Shown one piece after another: positions 36,582 through 49,096 of a stretch of 64,000 nucleotides of DNA. This DNA comes from Sulfurovum sp. (lineage in GTDB: Bacteria; Campylobacterota; Campylobacteria; Campylobacterales; Sulfurovaceae). The notes under the pieces are model-generated. The model saw only the letters and a program-made list of their open reading frames with translations, ran no database searches and had not been told where the DNA came from. The stretch's first letter is position 1. Every line of letters starts with the position of its first letter. The position numbers and the translations under genes were made by a program. Location: assembly GCA_027049035.1 (NCBI GenBank), contig JALTVI010000115.1, positions 33,024 through 97,023 on the forward strand, in the 5' to 3' direction.

Positions 36582-37804
36582 TGTCGGTTAGAGAGGGGTA
36601 TAAGCAGACGGAAGTCGGGGTGATTCCTGAGGAGTGGGAGGTTGTAACATTTGAAACAATATCTGAATTACAAAGAGGGACAAGCTTTACAAAAAAAGAC
36701 TTAGTTGAAGGAAGTATCCCCGTTATAGCTGGTGGTAAAGAACCCGCTTATTATCATAATGAATATAATAGAGATGGTGAGACAATAACAATTAGTGGTA
36801 GTGGAGCTAATGCTGGTTTTGTTAACTTCTTTACAAAAAAAATATTTATGTCAGATGGTTTTACTATAAAGGGGAAAGACAAAACATCTCTTACAAAATA
36901 TTTGTTTTATTTTTTAAAACATAAACAAGATTATATTTTCAATCTTCAAAGTGGAGGAGCACAGCCTCATATTTATATAAAAAATATTGCACCAATAGTT
37001 ATTCCTCTCCCACCCCTCCCAGAACAACAAAAAATCGCCGCCATCCTTACCAGTGTCGATAACAAGATAGAGGTCATCGACGTGCAGATAGCCAAAACCG
37101 AAAGACTCAAAAAAGGGCTGATGCAAAAGCTCCTAAGCGAGGGCATCGGGCATACGGAGTTTAAGGAGAGTGAGATTGGGAGGATACCGAAGGAGTGGGA
37201 GGTTGTTTGGCTTGGGGATTGCATTGACGGGAAAGGTCGTTATGGTATCAATGCACCAGCTGTGGATTACGACAAGTCTTTGCCAGCCTATCTACGAATT
37301 ACAGATATTGACGAAAATGGTAATTTTATTGCGTCTAACAAGAAATGTGTCTCACATAAAGATAGTGCAGACTATAAGCTATCTGAAGGAGATATCGTTT
37401 TTGCAAGAACAGGAAACACTACAGGCAAAACATATCTTTACAATCCTAAGGATGGAGAACTCATATATGCAGGCTTTCTTATAAAATTCACGCCCCTAAA
37501 AGATAAACTGGATTCTTATTACTTGAAACTAATAACAACCACTGCAAGATACTGGAACTGGGTAAAGATAACTTCAACAAGAACAGGACAGCCAGGTATC
37601 AATAGTGAAGAATATGCAAAACTATTACTTCCGCTCCCACCCCTCTCCGAACAAAAACAAATCGCTAAAATCCTCTCCATCACCGACAACAAACTCGACA
37701 CCCTCCGAGCCAAAAAAGAGAAATGCGAAACACTCAAAAAGGGCTTGATGCAGAAGCTGCTGACGGGGGAAGTGAGGGTGAAGGTATCAAGGAGTGAACC
37801 ATGA
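36578..37804 (+). CDS. hsdS: Type I restriction enzyme specificity subunit (two TRDs)
   Basis: Two repeats of IPLPPLPEQQKIAAILTSVDNKIE / LPLPPLSEQKQIAKILSITDNKLD, each preceded by variable region. Confidence 0.94.
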   Translation: MMSVREGYKQTEVGVIPEEWEVVTFETISELQRGTSFTKKDLVEGSIPVIAGGKEPAYYHNEYNRDGETITISGSGANAGFVNFFTKKIFMSDGFTIKGKDKTSLTKYLFYFLKHKQDYIFNLQSGGAQPHIYIKNIAPIVIPLPPLPEQQKIAAILTSVDNKIEVIDVQIAKTERLKKGLMQKLLSEGIGHTEFKESEIGRIPKEWEVVWLGDCIDGKGRYGINAPAVDYDKSLPAYLRITDIDENGNFIASNKKCVSHKDSADYKLSEGDIVFARTGNTTGKTYLYNPKDGELIYAGFLIKFTPLKDKLDSYYLKLITTTARYWNWVKITSTRTGQPGINSEEYAKLLLPLPPLSEQKQIAKILSITDNKLDTLRAKKEKCETLKKGLMQKLLTGEVRVKVSRSEP

Positions 37805-40716
37805 GCGAATACACCCAATCCGAACTCCCAGCCATCCAGCTCCTCCAAAAGCTCGGCTACGAACACCTCGATGCCAAAGGCGCGATGAGCGATGTCGTGC
37901 TCCAAGAGCGGCTCGAGAAAGCCCTGATGCGTCTCAACCCCTGGCTGAGTGAAAACAACCTCCACAAGGTCATCAAAAAGATACACTCGGTAAACGGCAG
38001 CAGCCTGATGGAGATAAACGCAGCCATTCACCATCTCATCACCAGAGCCGATGCCTTTACGCTCAAGCCCACACCAGATGAGCACCCCATCCCCGTTAAG
38101 TTCATAGACTTCGACAACATCGAAAATAATGATTTCCTCGTCGTGAACCAGATGAAGTTCAAAGGCGAGCGAGCCAACTCCATCCCCGACATCGTACTCT
38201 TCATCAACGGGCTGCCGCTGGTGGTCATCGAAGCCAAGAACCAGACGGTGGATATCACCGACATTCCTGACCTGCACTACTATCAGGAAAACTCACCCAA
38301 GCTCTTCTACTACAATCAGGTCTGCTCCGCTATCAACCGCATCAATGCCATCTACGGCACCATAGAGAGCCCGATGGAGTTCTACTCGAAGTTCAACGAA
38401 GCACCCAACGACGAGCTCAAATCTCTGATAACAGACAGAGAGATAACCCCGCAGGATATTATGCTCTACAACCTCTTCAAGCCAGAGAAGTTCCTCGACA
38501 TCATCAAGTACTTCGTCATCTTTGAAGTGGTCGAAGGCAAGACCATCAAGAAGCTGCCACGCTACCAGCAGTTAAGAGCGGTCAACAAGATTGTTCACCG
38601 TCTCAAGACCGAACACAAAGGCGGGGTCGTATGGCATACCCAGGGCTCTGGCAAATCCATCACGATGATTTACCTCGCTACCAAGCTCAGAGCACAGAAC
38701 AGCGGATTTGACAATCCGACGATACTGGTCGTCACGGATCGTGTTGACCTCGACAATCAGATCAGCTCCACCTTTAGACGGACAGGCTTCCCCAACCCCA
38801 TACAGGCAAGCTCCATCTCGCACCTTAAAAGCCTGCTCAAGGACAGTTACGGCAAAACCCTGATGACGACCATCCACAAGTTTCAGGAGCAGGCTGAAGA
38901 GCAGAAAGAAGCAGAGGTGCTCAGCGACAAGGAGAACATCTTTGTCCTCATCGACGAAGCGCACAGAAGCCAGTACGGTCTGACGGCTGCCTATATGAGA
39001 CAGTCGCTCCCCAATGCCAAGTTCATCGCCTTTACGGGTACGCCTATCGACAAGGAGAGTAAATCGACGCTCAGGGAGTTCTACGGCGGTGACTACATCG
39101 ACAAGTACACCATCAAGCAGTCCGTAGCCGACGGCAACACCCTGCCGATTCTCTACGAGACGGGACTGCCAAAACTCTTCATCGAAAAAGAGCAGATGGA
39201 TGAAGTCTTCGGCAAGGTCTTCGAGGGTGTCAGTGAAGAGAAGCAGGGATATCTCAAAAAGAAATCAACCTCGCTCGATATCGTACTCCTGGCTGAACAA
39301 CGGGTCAAAGAGATAGCCAAGCATATCGTAGCGCACTACAGCAGGAAAATCTACCCAGACGGATTCAAGGCGATGATAGTCTGCCATAACCGAAAACAGG
39401 CAATCGCTTACAAAAAAGCACTCGATGCACTGACCAAACTCGGACTCAACCCCTACACCTCAAAAGTGGTGATGAGCTTCGATACCAAGAAAGACCCCAA
39501 AGAATATTTCGAGCTGGCGACACCCGAAGAGAACATAAAACAGACTATCGAAGATTTCAAGCTGCCATTCGGTAATGAAAGTGACAAGAGCAAAGGCGGA
39601 CGCAAACAGTACGACAACACCGCCTTTTTGATAGTGAGCGATATGCTGCTCACTGGCTATGACGCTCCGATACTCCAAGTGCTCTATCTGGACAAGGTAC
39701 TCAAGGAGCATAACCTGCTCCAAGCCATCGCAAGGGTCAACCGTACCCGCAAAGGCAAGAATGCAGGCTACATCGTCGATTATGTGGGGATTACCAAGCA
39801 TCTGGTCGAGGCACTGGAGATATTCTCCGGCGACCTTGAGCCAAGCGATGTGATGAAAGACATCGAAACCGAAAAGACCGTGCTGGAGAACCGACACACC
39901 AAGCTGGTCAACTTCTTCAAGAAAGTCAAATACGACCGCCACAAGCAAAGGGATGATTTCATCCTCAAGGCAGTCAAGTATCTTCAACCGCAGGATATCA
40001 AGGACAAATTCAAAGAGATGCTGCGTGATTTCAACAAATCGATGGATATCGTCCTGCCTGACCAGTTCGCTACACGCTTTGAGTACGACTTCACACTCTT
40101 CAATGAAATCAAATTGATGATACGGGATGAAAAGGAGAAAATCACCAAAGAGGACAGCAAGAAGCTTCAGATGATTATCGATGAGCACCTGCGAAGCAAA
40201 GGGATTGAATACCTGCTGAATGAACCTATCGACATCTCCGACTACAGGCAGTTTAGAAAAGAGCTTACAAAAGCAGGCAGCCATTCACCGCTGGACAAAG
40301 CCAAAGCCATCATCAAAGCCAATGAAAAGGAGCATCCCGAACTGGCTCTGGAGCTTTCGGAGCTGCTCGAGAAGATACTTCACGAGCGTAAAAGCGACAG
40401 GAAACAGGCGGCAGTCGACCTGCTGAGCCAGATGGAAGAGATTATCAAGAAGCATAAAGAACGGTACACCAATGCAGGGCTTAAAGATGAAAGCCAGCTG
40501 GTCGTTTACAACATCGTTGAGAAGCTCTGCGACAAACCTACAGAACTGACACTTGATATCTACGATGTACTTGATGAGTTCCTCGCCAACCCTGCCGTCT
40601 ATACCAAAAGCACCGCACAAAAAGAGATGCGTAACAAAATCAAACCGCTGCTGGCACAGTACGGCATCGACAAAAAACTTTCTAAAGAGATAGTCCAGAA
40701 GCTGGTGGAGGCGTGA
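37801..40716 (+). CDS. hsdR: Type I restriction enzyme restriction subunit
   Basis: 971 aa; HTQGSGKSITM, LIDEAHRSQYG, PDIVLFINGLPLVVIEAKN. Confidence 0.95.
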   Translation: MSEYTQSELPAIQLLQKLGYEHLDAKGAMSDVVLQERLEKALMRLNPWLSENNLHKVIKKIHSVNGSSLMEINAAIHHLITRADAFTLKPTPDEHPIPVKFIDFDNIENNDFLVVNQMKFKGERANSIPDIVLFINGLPLVVIEAKNQTVDITDIPDLHYYQENSPKLFYYNQVCSAINRINAIYGTIESPMEFYSKFNEAPNDELKSLITDREITPQDIMLYNLFKPEKFLDIIKYFVIFEVVEGKTIKKLPRYQQLRAVNKIVHRLKTEHKGGVVWHTQGSGKSITMIYLATKLRAQNSGFDNPTILVVTDRVDLDNQISSTFRRTGFPNPIQASSISHLKSLLKDSYGKTLMTTIHKFQEQAEEQKEAEVLSDKENIFVLIDEAHRSQYGLTAAYMRQSLPNAKFIAFTGTPIDKESKSTLREFYGGDYIDKYTIKQSVADGNTLPILYETGLPKLFIEKEQMDEVFGKVFEGVSEEKQGYLKKKSTSLDIVLLAEQRVKEIAKHIVAHYSRKIYPDGFKAMIVCHNRKQAIAYKKALDALTKLGLNPYTSKVVMSFDTKKDPKEYFELATPEENIKQTIEDFKLPFGNESDKSKGGRKQYDNTAFLIVSDMLLTGYDAPILQVLYLDKVLKEHNLLQAIARVNRTRKGKNAGYIVDYVGITKHLVEALEIFSGDLEPSDVMKDIETEKTVLENRHTKLVNFFKKVKYDRHKQRDDFILKAVKYLQPQDIKDKFKEMLRDFNKSMDIVLPDQFATRFEYDFTLFNEIKLMIRDEKEKITKEDSKKLQMIIDEHLRSKGIEYLLNEPIDISDYRQFRKELTKAGSHSPLDKAKAIIKANEKEHPELALELSELLEKILHERKSDRKQAAVDLLSQMEEIIKKHKERYTNAGLKDESQLVVYNIVEKLCDKPTELTLDIYDVLDEFLANPAVYTKSTAQKEMRNKIKPLLAQYGIDKKLSKEIVQKLVEA

Positions 40717-41412
40717 GTGTATAGTGTTCAGTACGGTACACAGACCATAGCGTACGACATCGTCCGCAAACCAAAACTCAAGAATACCTATATCAATGTC
40801 GATAGAGACGGCGTGACCATCAAAGCCAATGACAGGGTCAGTGAGCGTGAGATAGAAGCCTTTGTACTCAAAAAGGCTGCCTGGATACTTAAACACCTGC
40901 AATCGTACAAAGCCAGAGCAGAAGAAGGTGAGATTCAGACTGGTTCACGGCTCTACTATCTGGGAAAAAGCTACTATGTCGAACTCATCAAGGAAGAGCA
41001 CCGTAACGTCGAGGTGAAGTTCATCCACTCTAAATTCATCATCAAAGCTCCCCAAAAGGTCTCTCAGACGGCACTTCATCAGGCAGTAGATGCCTTCTAC
41101 AAAGAGAAAGCTACCGAGAAGATTCTACCGCTGGCAAAGAAGTGGTCTGAACAGATGCAGCTCTCCCCTGCCCATATCTCTTTTAGAAAAGCGAACAAAC
41201 GCTGGGGCTCCTGCTCCCATACCAACCGTATCTCATTCAACTATCAGCTGATGAAACTGCCCACAGCCTGTATAGCGTATGTCATCGTTCACGAACTGGC
41301 GCATATCTGCCACAAAAACCACTCTTCCGAGTTCTGGACGCTGGTCGGGAAGTATATGCCTGATTATCGGGAGATGGAGAAGAGGATTAAGGGGTTTGAG
41401 AAGGTGTTTTAA
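40717..41412 (+). CDS. YgjP-like (DUF45) metallopeptidase, GTG start
   Basis: 231 aa; VIVHELAHICHKNHSSEFW zinc-binding motif. Confidence 0.88.
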   Translation: MYSVQYGTQTIAYDIVRKPKLKNTYINVDRDGVTIKANDRVSEREIEAFVLKKAAWILKHLQSYKARAEEGEIQTGSRLYYLGKSYYVELIKEEHRNVEVKFIHSKFIIKAPQKVSQTALHQAVDAFYKEKATEKILPLAKKWSEQMQLSPAHISFRKANKRWGSCSHTNRISFNYQLMKLPTACIAYVIVHELAHICHKNHSSEFWTLVGKYMPDYREMEKRIKGFEKVF

Positions 41413-41449
41413 GTTTTGGATGCTTTATGACAGTAATTACATTCGCACT

Positions 41450-41953
41450 TTACTTCATCTTCCCATGCGCCCTCGCCATACTCTTGAAGCGGCTCTTCTC
41501 CTCTATGGAGGCGAAGCCGTTTGCGGGGATGTAGTGAAAGTGCGGGTGTTTGTAGAGCATGATGTCTTCGCCAAGGGGGATGACTTCGTCTATCTCGTCC
41601 CAGCTCCAGTGTAGCTTTTGGTCATGGGCGTCGATGGTGAAACCATTGTCGTCCACTTCAATGGTGATGGTCTTGTCTTTGAAAGGGGAGTTCTCGAAGG
41701 AGGCTTTGGCGCGGTGCTTTGCGATAGCCTTTTTACCGTAGTACCAGTAGAAAAGGACGATGGTAGAGAAGATCAGCAGTCCGAAACCGCCCTGCTTCAT
41801 GGCCGCTACGACGCCAAACTGTGCCAGTGCGATGAAAAACCAGCCGATGTAGCGTTTGGCGGAGTGTTCGAACTGGTAGCGGTAGGAGGCATCGAAGAGG
41901 CGTTTGACGTTCTGGGCATCCCATCGGTAGGAGATGCGTACGGGCTCAGACAT
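41450..41953 (-). CDS. YcxB-like membrane protein (start at MSEPVRIS)
   Basis: Two TM segments and C-terminal HWSWDEIDEVIPLGEDIMLYKHPHFHYIP. Confidence 0.65.
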   Translation of the reverse strand: MSEPVRISYRWDAQNVKRLFDASYRYQFEHSAKRYIGWFFIALAQFGVVAAMKQGGFGLLIFSTIVLFYWYYGKKAIAKHRAKASFENSPFKDKTITIEVDDNGFTIDAHDQKLHWSWDEIDEVIPLGEDIMLYKHPHFHYIPANGFASIEEKSRFKSMARAHGKMK

Positions 41954-42552
41954 GCTCTTCACACTCTGCGATGATAAGATCGCTGCGTTTGATGCAGCCG
42001 CGCTCTTCAAGAGCGTCTATCATCTTCAGCGTTTTTTCGTACAGCGTTTCATACTCTGCGCTGAAGTGTGCATACTTCTTCTGCTCTTTTTTCGCATAAA
42101 TGTAGGCTGCAACGATCGAGAGTGCGAAAAACCCGTAGATCCACCACTGCCACTCCTTGAGGTCAAGCAGTACGATGAAGTACTGTACGGAGAAGAGCAC
42201 GAAGAACTCCACCGAGAAGATGATCACCAGCGTGGCGCTCTGCTCGAAGTCCAGTGTGTATTTCTCTATCTCTCGCAGCCTTGAAAGGTTGCCGTTGACT
42301 GATTTTGCATCCTCCTTGCATCTCTCATCAAGCTTGTCGATGTCGATGTCACGGATATGGATGTTACTGATGTTGTATTCGACATTGAGCTGCTTGTAGG
42401 CTTCGAGGATCTCCGGGTGGGTCTGGATGATCTCTATGATCTCATCTTCGCTGAGGCGTTTTTTGCCTGCGATCTGCTGTACGTCCTGCAAAATAAGGTC
42501 ATACAGACCAACGTTCTTGATCTCTAATGCGACACGCTCGAGGTGTATCAAG
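41946..42552 (-). CDS. Membrane protein of unknown function (start uncertain)
   Basis: ORF opens at 42620 but overlaps the oxidase-like gene; two TM plus coiled-coil regions. Confidence 0.6.
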
Positions 42553-42597
42553 GTTTCTCCTTTGTTACGGCCGGAGTCATCTCCGGCCGCTTCAAGA

Positions 42598-44283
42598 CTA
42601 CTTTGCAAAGGCCGGGTCATCTGCCGGCTCCAACGCTTCGTCTATGCCGTAGGAAGGCGTAGGGTCTTTTGCCGGCATGAAGATACCGACAAGGCCCTTG
42701 ATCCCTACGGACATAACGATGTTGTAGAGGAAGATCGCCCACGCCGCAAGCAGCATCGTTCCACAGATGGCCGCGAAGATCATCAGCGGGTTGAACTCGC
42801 CGTGTACGTAGAGGTGGCGTCTGAGCATTCCGTCAAGCCCTGCCATTCCCATGAAGGCACCCATACCGATACCACCGATGAGGTGGAGCCAGAAGTGGGC
42901 GTTGGAGAGCTTGTGCGAATAGAGCTTGGTGTTGTTGGTGACAATGGGCCAGAGCACGTATACCGCTGAGTAGAGTGTCATGTAGAGCCCTACGATGATG
43001 GCGATGTGTACATGCGCACCGATGATCCACTGCGTGTTGTGAAGCACACGGTTAAGCCCCATGTCCGCCTGGATGATCCCTGCAGGTACGGCCAGACCGA
43101 AGCCCACAAGCCCGCCAAGGAGGTACTTGAGCTCCATCGTCATCTTAAGCGGTCTTGCCTTCCAGAGTGTGACCAGTGTAATGAAGAGCGCCAGTCCCTG
43201 TGTGAGCAGTTCGAATGCGGTGACCATCTCACCGGAGATGAGCTTCATCATCTCAGGCTGCGGCTGGTCGGAGAGCAGGTGGTGAGACCATACCATCCAC
43301 GAAACCAGCAGCTCAAGCATCAGCGCCGCACGCGCGACGTTCTCCATGAAGAGCTTCTGACCGGTAATGAGTGTGGCAAGCAGGTACCATGAACCGGCAA
43401 CATAGATGAGCACCAGACCATCGGCAACAAGGTCGAGCCCCCACCAGAACCAGTTCTTGTAGAGCAGCGCATCGATGGCGTTCATGTCCCACTGCAGGCC
43501 GCCAAGGTCGGCGATGAGATAGACAAGTACCAGAATCCCCGCTCCCAGAATGACGACTGCGTCAAGGAAGGTGTCGACCGTACCACGGAAGATGGCGACA
43601 ACAGGCAGTGCCAGTGCCGGCTCTTTGGAGTACGGCGGCTTGCCTCTGAGTTTGTTGATAAGGTTGAGCATACCGTCGATACCGAAACCGGAGATGAGCA
43701 GCTCTTTGGTCGTTTTGTCCTTGTGTACACCCACTCTTGCGAAGATGGTCGCATAGATGTTGTAGATGAACCCGAACGTTCCGAGCATAATGAGTGCCAC
43801 ACCGACGATGAAGACGATGCCCCCTACTTCACTGAACTGTCTTGTATCCACAGGCAGCGGCCAGTAGAGCGTGTAGAGCGGTGCATAGTGCCACGCGAAC
43901 GCCGCAAACCACGCCATTGCGGTACCGGCAGTGATGAGCCCCCATGTCCAGTTGGCAAGCTTGATGCTATAAAGTGGCTTCTTGGTCAGATACGGCACCA
44001 AAAAGGTGAATGCACCGAAGACCAGTTGATAGGTCGAGCCGAAGATACCGACAATGGGGTGCGCAGTCATGATGGAGAAGAAGTGGTCGGGGTGGAAGAA
44101 CATCTCAGGAATGGGTGCAACCTCTTTACCCGTTTCCACCATACGCATGATCATCCCCTCTATGGCTACCAGTCCGTAGAAGAGAAAGGCCATGACGACC
44201 GCTCTGAGCGTTACTTTCTGAAGGGCATTCAGACTGTCCGGATCAAAGTTCGTTCCGCTTATCAGGTTTTCTTTCCAACTCAT
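42598..44283 (-). CDS. Heme-copper oxidoreductase superfamily subunit I; possible NO reductase (gNOR-like)
   Basis: 561 aa, 12+ TM; heme ligands in MTAHPIVG and GAHVHIAI, WSHHLL; canonical HPEVY replaced by WWGLDLVADG. Confidence 0.8.
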   Translation of the reverse strand: MSWKENLISGTNFDPDSLNALQKVTLRAVVMAFLFYGLVAIEGMIMRMVETGKEVAPIPEMFFHPDHFFSIMTAHPIVGIFGSTYQLVFGAFTFLVPYLTKKPLYSIKLANWTWGLITAGTAMAWFAAFAWHYAPLYTLYWPLPVDTRQFSEVGGIVFIVGVALIMLGTFGFIYNIYATIFARVGVHKDKTTKELLISGFGIDGMLNLINKLRGKPPYSKEPALALPVVAIFRGTVDTFLDAVVILGAGILVLVYLIADLGGLQWDMNAIDALLYKNWFWWGLDLVADGLVLIYVAGSWYLLATLITGQKLFMENVARAALMLELLVSWMVWSHHLLSDQPQPEMMKLISGEMVTAFELLTQGLALFITLVTLWKARPLKMTMELKYLLGGLVGFGLAVPAGIIQADMGLNRVLHNTQWIIGAHVHIAIIVGLYMTLYSAVYVLWPIVTNNTKLYSHKLSNAHFWLHLIGGIGMGAFMGMAGLDGMLRRHLYVHGEFNPLMIFAAICGTMLLAAWAIFLYNIVMSVGIKGLVGIFMPAKDPTPSYGIDEALEPADDPAFAK

Positions 44284-44873
44284 TGTTTACCTCCTTTTTC
44301 GCATCCGACCACTTTCATGAAGTGTTTGACGAGCATCAGGTCGTTGCCCTCTTCGTCATACTGTGCCGGACCGGAATACTCCGTGGATGTCAGATCGAAA
44401 TCGCCGTTGTGGTTGAATGTCCAGTATATGTCGTTGTTGTGACCAGGATCGACCTGCATCTGCAGCACCATCGTACCGTCCTGTCTGAAAAGACCGAAAC
44501 CGTAGGTAAGGTCGTCACTTGTGACATCGAAGGCGATGGTCTGGCCGCACTGCACCACGATGGGAAGTTCGGGCAGACGCCACTTGTGGTTGCCCACCTC
44601 AATGTTGTAGCGCGCATCGGGTGTGATGTCGTGGCGTGTGATATCCTGCGATACCCACGGAATAGCATTGTAGGTAAAGATATGATGCCCTACCCCCATA
44701 ATGACAAGAAACGCCATATAGCCGTAAAAGGGTATGCGCACAATCGATTTCGCTTTCTCTTTTCGTCCCAGGTTGTACCCGAACCACGCTACGATCGAAA
44801 TAATCATAAAGGCGTAGATGGTGTAGACGACCCAGTGAAAAGAGAGCAGTTCCAGTGAATTGGAAAACGTCAT
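44280..44873 (-). CDS. Subunit II-like cupredoxin membrane protein lacking CuA cysteines
   Basis: 197 aa; C-terminal STEYSGPAQYDEEG at the position of CxxxC of CuA. Confidence 0.75.
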   Translation of the reverse strand: MTFSNSLELLSFHWVVYTIYAFMIISIVAWFGYNLGRKEKAKSIVRIPFYGYMAFLVIMGVGHHIFTYNAIPWVSQDITRHDITPDARYNIEVGNHKWRLPELPIVVQCGQTIAFDVTSDDLTYGFGLFRQDGTMVLQMQVDPGHNNDIYWTFNHNGDFDLTSTEYSGPAQYDEEGNDLMLVKHFMKVVGCEKGGKQ

Positions 44874-45098
44874 TGTTCTCTCCTCCTAAATAGTTTTACG
44901 CACTTATTTTATAGAAAGGTTATGGGTGAAAAAATTGATCTGTGTCAAATGTGTGAACATGTAGTTGATTAAAAAATGAACAATAAAGTGCATTATTATT
45001 ATCTAAAATTATGTGATTGATTAAAAATGGAACATTGAAATTTTAAAATCATAAAATGCAATAACAGCTGTGATATAATTGAAATAAGGAGATAACAA

Positions 45099-46193
45099 AT
45101 GATCGCTCTCTTGAAAAAATGGTGGCATAGTCTTGGAGTAATGGAGCCCAAAGCGCTTGTCTACAAAAAATTCAAAGACCACCGCCTTTTTACTGCAAAT
45201 GTCTTTCTTTTCGGCGCCTTTCTGGGAGTAATACTCTGGATTTGGGATTATATTACCGACCCGGTCGGCGCACAGGAGACGGTGCTTCTTCGATCTTTTT
45301 TTCTCATTCTGCTTGTAGAATACCTGATGGTGAGAAGATGGAAGAACCCTTATATACTTGGCTGGATGGCCCTTGCTTTGGTTCTGCTGACACTGATGGA
45401 CTATCTTGTCATCCTTACACATCTGGAGGGTGGCATGGTATACGGGATTGCTGGATTCATGTTCTATATGCTGCTCCCGCCTATTGCATTTCAAGCCTTT
45501 CCCCTCTGGCTTAACATCCTTGGTATCATTATTATAGCTGCTTTCCCGCAGCTTTTTGCAGAGGCAGGATTTGTCGACGGCTTTCAGCAGGCCAACTATG
45601 CTGTCCTGATCTGGCCTGCTGCTTCCATAGCAATTCTGATACAGTACTTCTATGCCCGCAGCTACCATCACCGATATGAAATGGAAAAAGCCCTCGAACA
45701 CCTCTCCTATACCGATATGCTCAGTGGACTCTACAACAGAAGATATTTCATGGAGACATTTCACAACCTGTTGGAGCATGCAAAGGTGTCTGGATCTTCT
45801 CTTGGGCTTCTGATTGCTGACATTGACCGCTTCAAATTGATCAACGACAGATACGGCCATCCTGTCGGTGATGAAGTCATCAGGTCACTCTCTGCACTTT
45901 TGGCCAGAGAAGTTGGGGCGGCAGGTATTGTGGCACGTATCGGCGGAGAGGAGTTCGGAATACTTTTGCCGGATACCGATATGGAGGCATCTTCGAAAAT
46001 TGCCGAGCAGTTGCGTTTGGCAACGGCGCAGATGAGAATTGATCTACAGTATGAAGAGCCGCTTGCATTTACTATAAGCATAGGCATGGCAGTTTCCGAT
46101 AATAAGAGTGATGTAGCAGCCCTTTTCAAAAAGGCGGATCAGGCCCTCTACAAGGCAAAACAGTCTGGCCGAAACCGTGTATGCAGTACGTAG
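45099..46193 (+). CDS. Membrane-bound diguanylate cyclase (GGDEF)
   Basis: 364 aa; DMLSGLYNRRYF, RIGGEEFGILLP, ADQALYKAKQSGRNRV. Confidence 0.94.
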   Translation: MIALLKKWWHSLGVMEPKALVYKKFKDHRLFTANVFLFGAFLGVILWIWDYITDPVGAQETVLLRSFFLILLVEYLMVRRWKNPYILGWMALALVLLTLMDYLVILTHLEGGMVYGIAGFMFYMLLPPIAFQAFPLWLNILGIIIIAAFPQLFAEAGFVDGFQQANYAVLIWPAASIAILIQYFYARSYHHRYEMEKALEHLSYTDMLSGLYNRRYFMETFHNLLEHAKVSGSSLGLLIADIDRFKLINDRYGHPVGDEVIRSLSALLAREVGAAGIVARIGGEEFGILLPDTDMEASSKIAEQLRLATAQMRIDLQYEEPLAFTISIGMAVSDNKSDVAALFKKADQALYKAKQSGRNRVCST

Positions 46194-46252
46194 TGAAATG
46201 AAGGGATTTTGTATGGAGAAAGTGATGGAAGCCCTTCTTGAGGGCTTCCCTC

Positions 46253-48826
<2,574 letters not shown>

Positions 48827-49096
48827 ATTGGCTTCCTTCTTTTCTGTTATTTGGGCGTATTATACCAAGTTTAGTCATTCTTTGTCAAGTTTCCTAACAA
48901 AAATTATTTAATTTTTACTGAAACCACCGGTTTTTTGACATTTAAGCACTATTGTAATGCAAATCCGATAACCAAATATGAATGAAACAGAGATATTTAA
49001 CTGCGATTTACCTATACCTTATATAGTATGTGCAAACAGCAATCTCTTAGTGAGATTTCTATAAAATATCACCTTAATGAACGGAGTACCTACCCT

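Noticed and set aside
36578-37804. Internal repeat in hsdS as a possible phase-variable invertible specificity cassette
   Set aside because: The two halves carry the normal conserved-region repeats of a two-TRD HsdS; no second hsdS or inverted repeats/invertase nearby
37519-40902. Minus-strand ORFs of 205-274 aa within the type I R-M region
   Set aside because: Antisense to hsdS/hsdR/metallopeptidase with strong motifs
45021-45860. 279-aa minus-strand ORF
   Set aside because: Antisense to the GGDEF protein gene, which has clear domain motifs; no recognisable features
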